Source: Phalacrocorax aristotelis
Taxonomy: Eukaryota > Chordata > Aves > Suliformes > Phalacrocoracidae
Length of the DNA stretch: 64,000 nucleotides
Assembly: GCF_949628215.1 (NCBI RefSeq)
Contig: NC_134311.1
Location: 60,558,205 to 60,622,204, forward strand
Direction: 5' to 3'
Position 1 is the first letter of the stretch, and the number at the start of each line of letters is the position of its first letter. The notes under the pieces were generated by a model that did not search any database, was not told the origin of the DNA, and saw only the letters and a list, made by a program, of their open reading frames with translations. Below, one piece after another: positions 39,201-53,000 of the stretch. The translations under genes and the position numbers were made by a program.

Positions 39201-42200
39201 GATGGCTGACATGCAAATGCTCAAGTAAAGAGTTCTTAGTAAAGGCAGGGGAACACTGCTAACAAGTTAGAATTCTAGGAGCTTTTCGCCTGCTTATGTT
39301 GTTGCCTTTCTCCGAAACATTGGGCATACAAGGAGAGGAGACTGGGGAAGATACGTGGATGTCCATGTTCACTTCCCAAGTGAAAGTGGGAATCTTTTCA
39401 GGGGCCTGCCCAGAGTCTTTGTCATACTTGAGTTAAACGAATAACTGGGTTCAGTCTTGTAAAGAAACTTCTTTCTAGCCTATGGCTGCAGGGATTGTTT
39501 GGACTTGATGTGTCTTTTTATGTGATGTGGGACGTTAGTCCCTAGGATCACTTTCACATGCATCTCTGCAACCCCAGGTGATGCATATAAGATATTGGCA
39601 ATGCCAGATCTTTTTCTGCCTTACTGTAGCACAATGTAATTTTTGTGCCTTCGGTTCTTGTGTTGTAGAGTATCCCTTGTGGCGTGTGATGGACTGAGTG
39701 ATGATTTGCTGAGGTGCAGTGTGAGAACTTCTTGGCTATGGATCTAGTACATGATTGTCTATGAGTATGCATGACTGGACATGACCCTGTCCTCCCTACA
39801 CGATTTCGCTATCAGCTTAAAGGGATCTATGACAGGGCTGCTACTCCCACCTTTCTCCCTGCCTGTGGCATCCCAGATTACGTGTCTCAATGTTTCCTTT
39901 GCATGAGCCTTTCATTTGGGTCAGTGAGCTGCTGTGGCTTGTCCTGTAGCTGCCTGAGGACCAGACCCATCGGCAGTGACGCTGTGGAACTGCACGTTGG
40001 GGCTTTCCCGTTCCACTGTTGCTGGTGGTTGGATCAGTGTACGTGGACCAGGAGAATAGCATATGATTCTGGCTGTGAGTTGGGCACAAAACGGGGCTGT
40101 ACCCGTGAAATAGTTCCCATAGGAAGGGGCTTCTCTGTGCCTGTTGCCAGTGTTCAGCCTTGCTGTGAAATCTGCAGTATCAGTTTTTTTAACAATTTAT
40201 ATGCAGGTGTGGAAGCAAATGCAAATTGGTCTTTATTTTACACAAGGTCAGAATGGTAAATCCATTAGTCTGGCAGAAAACCAGTCTGAAGTGTGATTGA
40301 AATGAAATTTGTTTTTACTGGTTCTGCTGCTTACAGAATACTTTATTCATATGGTGAAAGACAGACTTGATACTAGTTTAAAAAGCAAAGCATTAAATAA
40401 AGAGGTACCATGTAAATAATTCAGTAAAGATGACTATACAAGCTAAGTATTAGATCTCTTATTGAATACTGCCAATGGGGAATTTTACAAGTCGACATTC
40501 TAATATAGTTTCTAAACCTCTTTCATCTGTTTTTAGAATGTCCAATTTTTTAAAAGGAATTTGTATTTATTTTAAAATTTGTTATTCTCTCCCCAATGTC
40601 TACTCTGAAATGTCCATACAGAAATTGTTTATTCACTCTAAGGAGTTAGGATTTGTGTTTTAAAATGGACTGGCTTCAAAGACAAAGTTTGAAATTTAAT
40701 CAAGGTAGTGACTAACTTATATATCTTTCAAAACTTGGCAATTTCTCAAAGCACATCTTGCATAGAGTTGCCTCGCCTGTCTTCTGTCACTTATTTGGGA
40801 AGAACTGTCATCTAACAGGAACAGTGTTTACAATCAATATTACTGAGGGGAAAAAAAAAAGGCCACCAACACTAAGCAGGATATAGACAACTTGCCTGTG
40901 AGATTAATCTTTCAAAAAATACATTGGGTGGTTCAGAGAAGGTGTAAAGGATGGGGAAGGTGATGGAAACTTCCTTCAGGGAAATTGGTAACAACAGGCA
41001 ATACCCAGCTAAAGTTTAAAACTTTATTGCAGAATATAGGTGAGTAATCTGTTTAATGTAATAGGCAGTTTGTATTTGTTTGCCGCATGGCATAATGGAG
41101 TAATGTAGTTAAAATAACTGCAATTATGTAAGCACACAGCCTTGGGAAATAGGAAGGGCAGAGCTGGCATTTCCCAGGTAAAGCTTAAGATACCATCTGT
41201 GAAACATCTTGATTTAATTACCTTCTGAACTTCAAGAGCAGAATTAACGACAGTATACCAAGTGATTCTGAAACAGGAAAGTTTCATAATTGTGCCTGAA
41301 TATGTACGCCAGTATTACTGTCATTTCTTAAGCTATCATTTTGAAATCAGACCTGCGTGGGTCAATGCTTTCTGCAGGCTCTCCGCACCTCCCAGCAGGC
41401 TCTGCTGGGTAGAGGATCCTCCTGTCATTACCTGCTTGCCAGGCCAGGGATGATGCTCTAGAACCTTTGCTTTTGGGATCTGCCTGGGGTGGAAATTATC
41501 TCACAGAAGTTTTGCACTGTATTGTCATGTTCTCCAGTCTTTTGCTAAGAGGTCCCTGTAAAAGTAGCATGTCCATCTTTATAACAATTAGCTTTGCTCT
41601 CTAATGCAAATTCTTAACTTTAAGTGTTTTAAGTTCCCACTGAGTTTTAGCATTTGTTTTCTGGAGTGACAGAGCTTACATTAGACTGCTTAATTTTTCT
41701 TGGTTTTCTGTCATGTTCTTTTGATTCCTTTTTTTTTTTCAGTAGCCATCAACATAAAACACTTGTTCTAGAATTACTATTTAGAAGCAAATCTTGAGAT
41801 CTGTTTTAATATTTAAAAACTATGTAGGGGGAATAAATGAGCATCAAGAATGGCAAATATCTTTCATGTGGGTTAAGCAAAGGAATGTGAGAACTTCTTG
41901 TTCTCTTTTAAAAATAAGGAATGTTTGAGGCATACCAGTAATTCCCATTACAAGAATCACTAATAGTTTTGTGTACTAACTGAACTTGAGCACTTCCAAC
42001 AACTTACTACCTACTACTTGTCATCATTAGACATTCTCGTACGGTTTGCTGTGGTATTTGTGGCATTTTTGGCTGGTGTAAATGATCTTATCTGCCCTTG
42101 CCCTTCCAGTACAGGTAATGGTCCAACTTGCAATGGATTCTGCCAAGCTATATGCCTTACTCAGCTGCAGTTACTGAGCTCCTTCAGCTGTCTGCTGAGC

Positions 42201-45200
42201 TGCAGGGAACTGGAGGCCAGCAAATGACTTTGCTCTTTTAGCACAGCCCTTTTCCTCTTTTGCCTCACTTATATCTTACACTTATTTTTCATAATGGCAA
42301 AGACACATTGTTTAAAGATGTCTTCAGAAAATATGTTAGTACAGCTGGCTTGAACGTAGGTGCACAATATTACTTCCACTGACATTTTTAAATTAAAAGG
42401 AAAAAAAAGGCACTTATTTCTTTCAAGAGCTGAGTATTTTCCATGTGTTTTAAAGATTATTTCAGTGCTTATTTTCCAAATGCATGTGCTTGAGAGGACT
42501 GTGTCTCTGTTCTTTAGAACTTTTCAAGCTGGACAGATAAGCTTTTATAACTGCATTTTTTTTAAGTTTATGTAAATTGCTTCCAGGATGTCATTTTAAA
42601 AACCCTAATTTTGAAAGTGACTATGCTGGTGTGACTTCTATAATTTTGAGAGAGTTTACTACAATCTAGACACTATTTGAAAAAGAAAACTCCCTACTGT
42701 TAGTGCATTTTAGTTGTGTTTTTAAATTTTGGTACATGCAAAAAGTGGAACATTGGAAATAAAAATCCTGATGTGCTGATTCTGTAAGTCCATTAGCAGG
42801 TATGTAAACTAAATATATATTTCCCTGATAGAACTGTGGCTATACAAACGCTTACTGTGCAGGTGAGTTTATAGCATGGAGAACTAAAGTTATGTATTTA
42901 ACAAATGGCCTTCTCTGCCCCCAAGTCTTTGTCCCTTCAGGCTAAATATTTCCAGTCTCACATTTAGAGGATAAGTTCTGTAGACTTCAAAACTGCCAAA
43001 CATGATGGAAGATTGTATTATGGTCAAAGCATTACCAGGTTACATCTTAACAACATGGTTGTACTGTAAAAAAGCAGTCCTTCAAAAATGATTTGGTTTT
43101 TTGCTGAAGCACAACTGGTGGTTTATCTTGTGTGTGGGTACGTGGTTTTTTACTCTTCTATGTAAAAAAAAAAAAAAGGCAAGCCTTGATGGTATTATTT
43201 TCCAGTGTGTATGAATTTCTGTGTGAAATAAGTATAACAGGACAAGAAAAAACACATTCCGTGTTGCTATTAGCTCTACTTGTAGGTAGTTAACAAACAA
43301 AAAATCCTGAAAACCTAACAGTAATGCAAACAATTGTTCATAGAAATGGACTTACAAAGGAAAGCTAGGTAGCTAGTTAAGATAATAAGTAGAACTGTAA
43401 AGCACATTGAAAGCGAAGTAGTAGTGTTATATATGAAAGTTGATTTTTAAATCTAACTGTAGAAAAGTTTTGCATAGCACTGTCTTTCTTGCAGACATTA
43501 CTCGTACTCTCAAAATAATGAGTTTTAACTTATTGTACTCTGCTGACCTTCAGATTCAGGGTAATTGATCAGTCAGTATGTCTGTGTGGTGAGGCTGTGG
43601 CAGCCCCCTGGCTGGTACATCCTTCTCTCAAGGACAGTAACTGAACTGCAAAAACTTTAAAAGTTTAGCAGCTGCTGTGGAATTGTGTCTTGCTTGGTTA
43701 TGAACAGAAAATAAACCTTGAAGGCTAAGAGCCTGTGCTGTCTTAGCTCTTGTAAAATGTTTTAAAAGGTGAAGAGCTGCAGGTGCTAGGGTCAGGGGAC
43801 GTGGCACAAATGCCACTCAGTATGGCAGGGGCTGGGAAGCAGGAGGATTTGCTATTTTCAGCTGCTGCCTTTCTACTACAAGCAGAAACAATCTATTGGT
43901 TTATCTGGTTCGAGATAAAAAGCTTGCTTTTGGTCCCAGTGCCTAGCAGGCATAAAAGCTGCTGTTTAAACACCGACAGCACATTTGGCTGACTCCTAAT
44001 GCAAAATTAAAGTCGTGTCAACAAGTCAAGTGGATAATTGTAAAGAATTGTCTGTTTGTGAGGTTGCATTTGTCGGGATGAGAGGTTTGCACTGTAAGAG
44101 GAAGGAAAAGTCAATCAACACCCCTAAGCCTGTAATAAATAGCAAATCATTTTGAGCCAGCATCCATGTAGAATTTTCTGGATTTTTGAGAGTGTGTTTC
44201 GAAGTGATGGGTTACTTGTTTAACTTAAGTTTTGGTCAGCATGTTGAGAGAGCCAGTCTGAGTTCCAGTAACATCTTCATCAGGATGAGAGCAGGAAAAC
44301 TGACTGGCAGGGAAATCAGTAAGCTATTCTTATTATTGAGGAACTGATTATATATGGTATGATTATTTGCTTTCAGTGAGTATATTGAAATATTGAGCCA
44401 TACCGTGCACAAGGTGTCTGTAGGCTTTGGTAGAGTATCGTAACCACTGAACAAAGTACCTTGTTTGCCATGCCTTGTCTCTTTATAGACTATTTTCATG
44501 AGACTGAAATGGGAAGAATACTGGATTTTAAGGATAACTTTTTGTAATAAATCTATTTTAATAAAATATTCATAAAGTACAGATTTTTAATACTTGCCCC
44601 TGGCACCAGCTACATACAACTGAGTTGCCTGGCTGTCGTAGTTAGGCAGTCTGAAGTATCTGCAAGACAGGGTTGGCCTTATATATGTTTGATATCATCC
44701 AACGTTTGGTTTACGGAGCGAGGTGGCAGGGATATTTATAATTTGTCTGTAACCATAAAAATCTTTTCTCTCATGTGATTGCTAGTGACAAAAGGAAGAG
44801 GACCGCTCAAGTTTCCACTAGAAAAGGAAGAGCATATCCTCTGCTGCTGCTTCTTTTGCCAGCACCTTTATAAATATACAGCTTTGTAGCAAACACCATA
44901 ATATGTACACAGGGCATGTGAAAACGGTCAGCATAAAGGCAGTGACATTGAGTTGGGAAATGCTGATGATGGAGCATGGTATTTCTGAAAAATGTGAACT
45001 TTGAAGAGACTTACAGAGGGAATCTTTTCTGAACATGAAATTGATGGTGATTGCAAATGTTCAGATGCACAGGACAGAAAAGCAAGCAGGAAAACAAGGG
45101 GTAGCAACATGAGAATTGGGAGGAGGTAGATCAGATGAACTCTAATGAAGGCAGGCTTGTCTGTGTTGCATCTTGTAATGAAGGGTGGGTGTAGTGTAGT

Positions 45201-45339
45201 CCAAGGTGCCTAAACACTCCTATGAAATGACAGTGACCAGGAGGTACTTGTAGAAGTGGAGATAAGGGTGAAATTATTTTTCAGAAATGTTAAGGTGAGG
45301 AGGGATGAGATGATGATAGTGGGGAGATCTGAGGAGAGA

Positions 45340-45391
45340 GGCCCATTGTGAGGGCAGAACTGTTTGGCCCATCATGAGGGCAGAACTGGCT
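45340..45391 (+). repeat. 26-bp tandem duplication
   Basis: Two adjacent copies, 45,340-45,365 and 45,366-45,391, share GGCCCAT..TGAGGGCAGAACTG with four mismatches. They lie just upstream of the CR1 fragment. Confidence 0.8.
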
Positions 45392-45499
45392 CGCCAAACC
45401 TGCAGCTAGCTTGTCCTGGGGGAGATGCAGAAGGGCAGCCAGCAGAAAGCTGCTGGTTATCAAAGCGTGCTGCAGCCTGGACTAACAAAGGTGAATACT

Positions 45500-46199
45500 C
45501 CACAGGGGTATGGAGAGAAATTGTATGGCAAAGTAAAACACTGAGTGGGAAGAGAAAGCTCAACATGCACGACTGTTGTGCTGCTGCGGCCGAGAAGGCC
45601 AACAAGATGCTGGGTTGCATCAAAACGGGCATTGCCAGCAGGGATAAAGAAGTCATCATCCTGCTCTACTCAGTGCTGGTCAGGCCACACCTGGAGTACT
45701 GTGTACAGTTCTGGTCCCCGCTATACAAAAAGGATGTGGACAGGCTGGAAGGGGTCCAGAGAAGGGCCACCAAGATGACCAAAGGACTGGGAAGCTGCCA
45801 TACGAGGATAGGCTGGGAGAGCTGGGTTTGTTCAGCCTGGAGAAAAGGAGGCTCAGAGGGGATCTCATCACCCTGTACCAGCGTTTAAGGGGCAGCTACA
45901 AAGAAGATGGAGACTCCCTTTTTACACGGAGTCCCATGGAGAGGACAAGGGGGAATGGACACAAGTTGCTCTTGGGGAGATTCCGATTGGACACGAGAGG
46001 GAAATTTTTCACAGTGAGGACAGTCACCCATTGGAATAATCTCCCCAGGGAAATGGTTGACTCGGCCACATTGGATACTTTCAAGATTTGTCTGGACAGG
46101 GTGCTGGGACATCTTGTCTAGGCTGTGCTCTTCCTAGAAAGGTTGGACTAGGTGATCCTTGAGGTCCCTTCCAACTTGGGATTCCGTGATTCTGTGAAA
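45500..46199 (+). mobile_element. CR1 LINE 3' fragment in ELOVL7 intron 1
   Basis: Sense CR1 remnant carrying the ORF2 C-terminal region in two frames. The upstream frame includes KANKMLGCIKTGIASR and [15 protein letters not shown]. After a frame break near 45.79-45.83 kb, 45,828-46,121 carries [13 protein letters not shown] and [16 protein letters not shown] and ends in a stop. The 3' UTR (GTTGGACTAGGTGATCCTTG) ends in a GATTCCGTGATTCTGTGA tail. The wording of the tail differs from the copies at 0.8 and 16.4 kb, indicating another CR1 subfamily. The 5' boundary is approximate. Confidence 0.92.
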
Positions 46200-46955
46200 T
46201 ATGTTGGGATTTTTAAAAAGTGTTTTCTAGGGACAATGAGGCAGGGAAAGGGCTGATAAGTACTTGATTTTTCAGCAAAACTCAGTATTTACATAAGCAT
46301 ACTTTGAAATTTTTTACATGTGTAGGTGGTGCTGCATGCAAACTGGATGTGCTGGATAATTTTTGTAAGTTAAAGGTATTACCAGTGGTGCTATGACACT
46401 TCATGATCCTGATGTGGAAACAGTTGATTCATCAGAGTGTGATTGGCATACTAATTATGACATAGCTAATTATTGTATTTAAAAGGAGTATGCAGACATA
46501 TTGGTACCTTTCTTCCTTCCCGCCTACCTTAGAAAAAATTCTTAGTTAGAAAATTAAAATTTTTAATAGTAATTGTTGCAAGGTTATACTTCATGTATCA
46601 GTGGCTTGGACTTTAAGTGAGGATGGTAATAAAAATGAATGTAAGTATCTGCTCTTTATATTTCCCCTTAACTGTAATGTTAAACACAGCATGGTTATTT
46701 GAGATAATGCTCTATGGCACAGAAGCACCTTGTTTGGTATGTAAAGGTTACAAAATCATACTGTGCATAACAGCTCAGCTATAAATTGTCCCCAAGCATA
46801 GTGCAATGTGGTCAGCTAATGCTCCCTGATCTGTATTTCACATGTAGTGCTTTGTTATCCCTTGCTATTTTTTCCATTCTGTTTCGTGAAAATCTTTTCC
46901 AAAATCAGTTTATTTTATTATTTACATATTTCTGTTTTGGTTTGTTTTCCTGCAG

Positions 46956-47049
46956 GCAGCATCATAAAATCTTAATAAAGTGAAAATGGCTTTTAGTAAT
47001 CTGACATCAAAGGCTGTACTCCTGTATGATGAATGGATTAAAGATGCTG
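46956..47049 (+). CDS. ELOVL7: ELOVL7 exon 2 (5' UTR end and start codon)
   Basis: The exon begins after TTTTCCTGCAG with 30 nt of 5' UTR. Coding starts at 46,986 and encodes [20 protein letters not shown] plus Ala and the first base of the next codon. The donor is G|GTGAGT. The in-frame stop at 46,965-46,967 rules out an upstream extension within this exon. Confidence 0.95.
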
Positions 47050-50000
47050 GTGAGTCATTTAAATCTAAAATTTACTAACTTTCAATAATTTTGAATAGCA
47101 GTGTGTAGCTTTTCTAGGTGGACTGTTCATGAACTTAAAGCAGCTTTGTCTTTCCGTAAATCTTTCTAAGCCTTGCCAGGTTACTATTGACATTTTTAAC
47201 TATAAAGAGCAGACTAGTTTCTGCATTTTAAAAAAGGAAAAAAGGAAAACTCAGCTAGTTTATGGGTATAACCTCAGACTAAATACAGAAGAACCACTGT
47301 CTGCACTTTAAGAGTTTCTGGCTTGCCTGAATATATAGTTTGTTTTTCCTCTGTTGCTGAGTGTAAAGCTTTAACTCTCTTTCATTATTGAACAATGGTA
47401 TTCTATCAGTTTATTGAGCTTAGGTGCATGGTGTTACTGTATTTTGCTGTTGCAAAGTTAAAGAAATAAAAACCATGATAAGTTACAGTATCTTGAAATT
47501 AATCCTCAGAGTAACTAACTCTGTCATAGTTCTGTTTTGAAAAGCAATATTGGTCTCTTGTTGGAGCTGCTATGAGGATATTAAACACGCTTTGCTTTAA
47601 TGTTGCTGTTCTGTAGTTCTGCACGCTTATGAATAAAAGACAGAGAAGATACCAAGTTTGAGGTTAAGATCCATCAGTTGCAGTGCTTGAATGTTGTGGG
47701 TTGAAAATTACTGACTTGAGACATTTGGCCATGAATTAAACCCTTAACAAAAATTGCAGTCATATAATTTCACCCCCAAAATACAGCAGCAAACCATGAA
47801 GGCAGCAGTTTACCGGGTGAATGGTTAAATGTGGGGTCATTCAGAAATCAATCTTACAAAAGTCAGTTTATGAAAACGAAAAATATATGTATTAAAAATA
47901 CATTAAGTTCATATCAGCTCTCCTCCTTATGGAGAAATGTGGAAGTCTCTGGTGATCTGGGACTCAGTGATAAAACACAGAAGGGTGCAGTGGCATCATG
48001 GTGAAGCTCAGAGGGAGTGCCTGCCAGCCTCAGCTGCGGAGACAGGGAGCAGGGCGTGCAGAGGAGGACTCTCTGCAATACTTCTGTCTGGGATAACTGG
48101 GAATGAACTTGCAACACTTTTGCCATTTGGAGGCTTGCAATGTGAAAGTGTGTGTTTCATGGTGCTGTGAAAGTGATGAAGTGTCTGGACTGAATAGGCA
48201 CAAGCCTCAAGTACTGAGCTATGAATCTAACTGATGGGACAGAAGGTCTTCTAACTTTAAAATCCCCATACTTATTATGTCTAATGTCATACTGCTTATA
48301 AAGCTCGAGGATCTTGAAAAGTGGGGCTACTCCCCATCTGTGACTTGAACTTGTGAAATAAGGTTCATGCTTTTCCAGAAGAATGAAGTCTCATGTGGAA
48401 ATGCAGCCTCAGTGATCTGCTTGTGCATTGCCTTTCTGTGCCGCCCTCTGAGCCCTGCTCGTGTGCAAAAACAGACTTTTCACGAAGGACAGCTCTAGAC
48501 CAAAAATCGTGTCACTCATGATTCTGTGTCTCTTCTTCACTACATGTGAAGAATTGATATTAAAAGAAGCATTGATTCCTACAGGTGCTAAATCTTGTTA
48601 TCTAGTCAGTATGGATTTGAGGTGAATGGACTCGGAGGCATGATCAGTGACAGCAAAACCTAAAGTATTACGAATTATTAAGTACCTTTCTGAAGCTGTT
48701 TTAGGATTTAGGAAATACTGGAAAAATCTGATTTCTGTTTTTTTTTCTTCCCCCCCGTGCCAGATCCAAGACTGGAAGGCTGGCCACTCATGTCTTCACC
48801 TTTCCCAACAACCTTTATCATTGGAACCTACATTTATTTTGTCACTTCTTTGGGACCCAAACTAATGGAAAATAAAAAACCTTTTGAACTCAGGCAGATA
48901 ATGGTGTTTTATAATTTTAGTGTGGTAGCCCTCTCTTTATATATGACTTATGAGGTAAGTACTACTTTTATGTGTAATGTATTTAATTATTTTGTCTTGA
49001 ACTATCCTTGTACTGACTTTTAATAAACCTATTAGTATTATTCCCACTCTGCAATTCTCAAAAAACTATTATACTGATTGTTATAATTATGTTCTGCCAA
49101 GCAGTATGCTGAAGTAATTGAGCTGATACTTGGAAAAAAGGGAGTAAGTCATACCTAGAAAGAAGGATTGTAAAATATTTTGTGTCACTTTTAATTTTGT
49201 AAATTATATATAATTCTTATAACTTGATTTAATTTCCCTGGGCTGTAGGACATAAAGCAGACAATGTGTTTTTCTTAGTTTGGTGTAATTGTTTCTGTCC
49301 TACTACGTGATAGTTAACACTACACAGTCAAACACTGCGTAGAGCTTGTTTACTGTGGAATAATCTTCAACTAGATCTGCCTTTTAAAGGACAGAAGTTA
49401 ACAATATCTAATTTGGGCATCTTCACTGTTTTTTTAAACAAACAAACAAAAACCAAACAAAAAAACCCCACAAACAAACCAAAGAAGCACCCAAAACTCA
49501 GACCATGAAAGTCTTTAGCATTGATTTTCTTCCCCCACCCCCAAAACCAGTAAATGTTCTTTCTCTCAGAAGGAATGTTGAGATTTTGCTGTAGTTCAGA
49601 ACTCAAGCAAATGTTAGACTTTAAGAGTGGAAAGCCTGATGAGTTGTATAACGTTATGGGTTGAATGACCTAAAAATCCTTAACTGTGAATGGTATAGAC
49701 TATGTAGAAGCGTTAATTTAGAACCTGAAGCCTTAAGATAGCTAATGTCTGGGTTTTTTGGTTTGGGTTTTTTTTTTGTTGGCTGGTTTGTTGTTTTTGA
49801 AAGGGTAGCCATTTAACAAAAGTATTGTGTGAATAATAGCCTCATACATTTGCTTGCTGAAGCATCACTATGCTAGAACTGACCCTCTTTGTGTTAAATC
49901 TGGCTATTTCAGGTTTGGCAAACTGGTAATGAAAAATTGTCAAACCGTTGTGCTGAATGGTCAGGATACCTTTCAGTTAGCTCCATCTGTTAAGAGAGCT

Positions 50001-53000
50001 GAACCTCCTGTCGTGCATGAGTGGATGAAATGATCAGTGGACGAGAAGCACTTCATAAACACCTGTAAGATACAGTAGTCCTAGTGGCTGGCAGGGGAAT
50101 GAGCTAAGTGTAATAATAACAATGCTGCTCTTGTCCAAGCATTAATATATCCCAAGAGACAAGATTAAATTATATTTGTTACAGTCCTTTGGTCGTTTGT
50201 GTGCTCTCAGCTGTAAAACTCTAGCTTCTCATCACTCGTATTAGTGAAAGAGTAATTGAACCATGCAGTTTAATTAAGCAAAATTTTAGAAACTATGATA
50301 CTAAAAACAGAGTGTATATTGATTCATGCCTTGTCTTTAATGGTATTAAGCCATGTGTTCTGTCGTGCTGGTTTTCTTTCAGTATTAAGGTGCTATGCTG
50401 CTTTCTTTCCAGTATTAAGATGTTTGGCTATGATAGCCATTTTCAAAAAATTTCAAAATGTTTGATTTGGTTTTGTGGTCTGGTTTACACAATAAGTTGC
50501 TTTTTTAACATTGGCTTTGAGACGTAGCTGGTTTTCCTCTTCGGTTAGTAATGCTGTGATAATGGGTGTAGGAAGAATTTCTTGTCCATAGGCATGGTCC
50601 TGGAATTAGAAATTCACTAATCTGCAACAGCAGAGGATTTTATGGTAGCTAGCCCACACAGAGGTAGGTGATCGAGCGGGTTGCTGGTTAAACGAGTTTT
50701 TAATATTGTTTTCCCTCCTGCTGAGTGATTGCAAAACTAATCTGAAATTAATGAATTTTTCAAAAGACAAAATAAATATTTGCCTTTTCCCTTTTCTTTG
50801 CTCCAGTTTCTTATGTCGGGTTGGGCCACAGGGTACTCATTCCGGTGCGATATCGTTGACTACTCAAGGTCACCTACAGCTCTAAGAGTAAGTCACCAGA
50901 CACAAAGCTGAATTGTTGTGCTACACTGACTTTGTTTTTAGAAATGCTTTTTGAACAACCAAGTGCAGTACTGTAGAGTGGAATGCACTAAATGGAAATG
51001 CCCTCTTGCATAACGTAGAGCATGTGAGCTAACTGGAGGGGTTGATTGTTTGGGAGAAAGAGGGAGGCACGGTATTTGTTGACTTGTTCTTCTTTGTTTT
51101 AAAATTCCTTCAGGATTAAAAAATATTTTGTTTTTAAAATAAAACCAAACAAACTGTACATTTAAATATTTCTGTCAACCTTGTGATCCTACTTACTTGT
51201 CCCAATACTTTTTTTTATATGGTTACTTATTTTTCCTGCAGCTGCTTAGTTTTCTTTATGACTATTGCAATTTGACCATTTTTGTTTTTTAACTCTTGCA
51301 GATGGTACGAACTTGTTGGCTTTACTACTTTTCCAAGTTCATTGAATTATTAGACACTGTAAGTATTTGTAGCCTAATCAGAGAAGTAGTGATGTTTCCT
51401 TTTCACAGTAGAAGAACCAGTGCTGTTGGGGACTGGGAGCATAAATTGCTTTTTATTTAGCCATCCGATCTTCAATTATTGGAATACCATCAAGGTGTTT
51501 ACCTATGTCTCCTTTCATCTTATTGTCCCATTACACTGCCATTCTTTGATTATCAGGAAAAATACTAATGAGGGAACACACCTTTAAAAATTTAGGAAGC
51601 CCTGATAACTTCTGTTTAACAGCTGAATACACTAATCTGTTGTGCTATGGCAATGCTTGTTTCAACACTGCAGATAAGAAACAGCGTTGATCATGCTGAA
51701 TTTTTTTTTATGTCATCTTCAGATTTTATCTTTTAGATTAAGAATGTTTGTATCAGCACCTCTGAATGCCGCATAAATTGGTATACCTACCTGCTCTAAA
51801 TTCATGTGTATGCTTTGGGGGTCATGACTCTAGCTGTGTTTGATATGACTATAACTCTAACCTGTTTCAAAGAAAGTCTGAGCAGCAACGCATTGAAGCA
51901 GAATGCACAACTCATTGCCAGCAGCCGTCTGCCTTCCCCTCTTCCTGCGGCCAACACCTAGTAGGGTGCATTTAGCTATTCTGAAACCAGCTTCTGGGTG
52001 TTGGAATCAGCTGCGATTTCATTTGCCTGTTGTGTGGGGCACAACAGTGGTTATTCAGGACCTGACTCATGAGCAGTTAGGAAGCTCTACAACATGAGAG
52101 CAACGTTAGCCATCTAACTTTCATCTGCAAATACTCATGATTCAATACTGGAAGATCTTACTGACTGAGCCAAATGGAATGGTAATGGAAGGGCCAGGAA
52201 TGCTAAAACTGGACAAGCCTGACAAGTTTAGTCCTCTATTTACCTTTACTGGTTAGTCAGCTCCTTTTTAATTAGTCCTGGGCCTGAAAAATTATTTTTT
52301 TTAAAAATGTGTTTTGTTTGAATCCACCTAGTCAGGTACCTGTTTCTCAGCAGATTTTTGGATTTATCGCAAAAGTAATTTCTTAGCTGTATTTAAGTTA
52401 GCTGTTTCCAAAAGTTTTCCCTGGCACACCAGAATTCTCTTCTGCATTCCTTTGCTTGTCATTTAATACTACCCTTTGCATGACCTGACTTCTCTCTACA
52501 CAGTTTTCTTGCTCTGTTTTCCCTTAACACTTCCCTCAATGTCTGTCCTTTTAAAATGTGGCCCATCAGTATCAGTTAAGAATACCTACATGTATTCTGT
52601 CCAATTTTGCCTTTTTCCAATGGTAGCTAAGTCAGTGTTCATAATAAACTAATAATGAAATTATTTCGTTTGTTTAATTTATAATGAAATTAATGAAATA
52701 AATACAGAAATGCTTTTTCTGTAACTTAATATTTTCTACTGTCTCTATGTGTTGGTAGTCCTTTGGTTAATTTTCTCAAATGGCCTTGCTTTTGTAGTTC
52801 AGGGAACTTAAAATCAGATGCTTCTAGATACTTACCCATCCAAGCAAGTCCATCTTATGCTGTCTGTTGCACACATAGGTGATGGCTGAACCTTGGACAT
52901 TTGCTTTTGAAGCTTGCCCTGGCTTTTGAGACTCCACAGGTGGATTTTACGTACTGATTTTTTTGAAAACTAGTCTGCATATCCAAAGCCTCAGTTTCTT

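Larger units (their letters stand above)
30226..46955 (+). other. ELOVL7: ELOVL7 intron 1 (bulk)
   Basis: About 17 kb between the CpG island and the first coding exon. Its first 300 bp (about 30,240-30,545) are C-rich, with recurring CTGGCTG-type units resembling a decayed minisatellite. The remainder is ordinary AT-rich DNA with no exon I can support. It holds a 26-bp tandem duplication at 45,340 and a CR1 fragment at about 45.5-46.2 kb. ORFs such as 31,062-31,559, 34,662-35,150 (minus) and 39,771-40,259 have no recognisable domain. Confidence 0.65.
48955..50806 (+). other. ELOVL7: ELOVL7 intron 3
   Basis: Contains an A/C-rich low-complexity tract at about 49,436-49,487 and a complementary-type G/T-rich tract at about 49,750-49,799. 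A small duplicated splice-acceptor-like unit lies at 50,367-50,422. No exon was recognised. Confidence 0.75.

Noticed and set aside
39771-40259. 162-codon + strand ORF in ELOVL7 intron 1
   Set aside because: Cys-rich but without a recognisable motif, signal or splice context. A chance ORF cannot be excluded, so it was not called.
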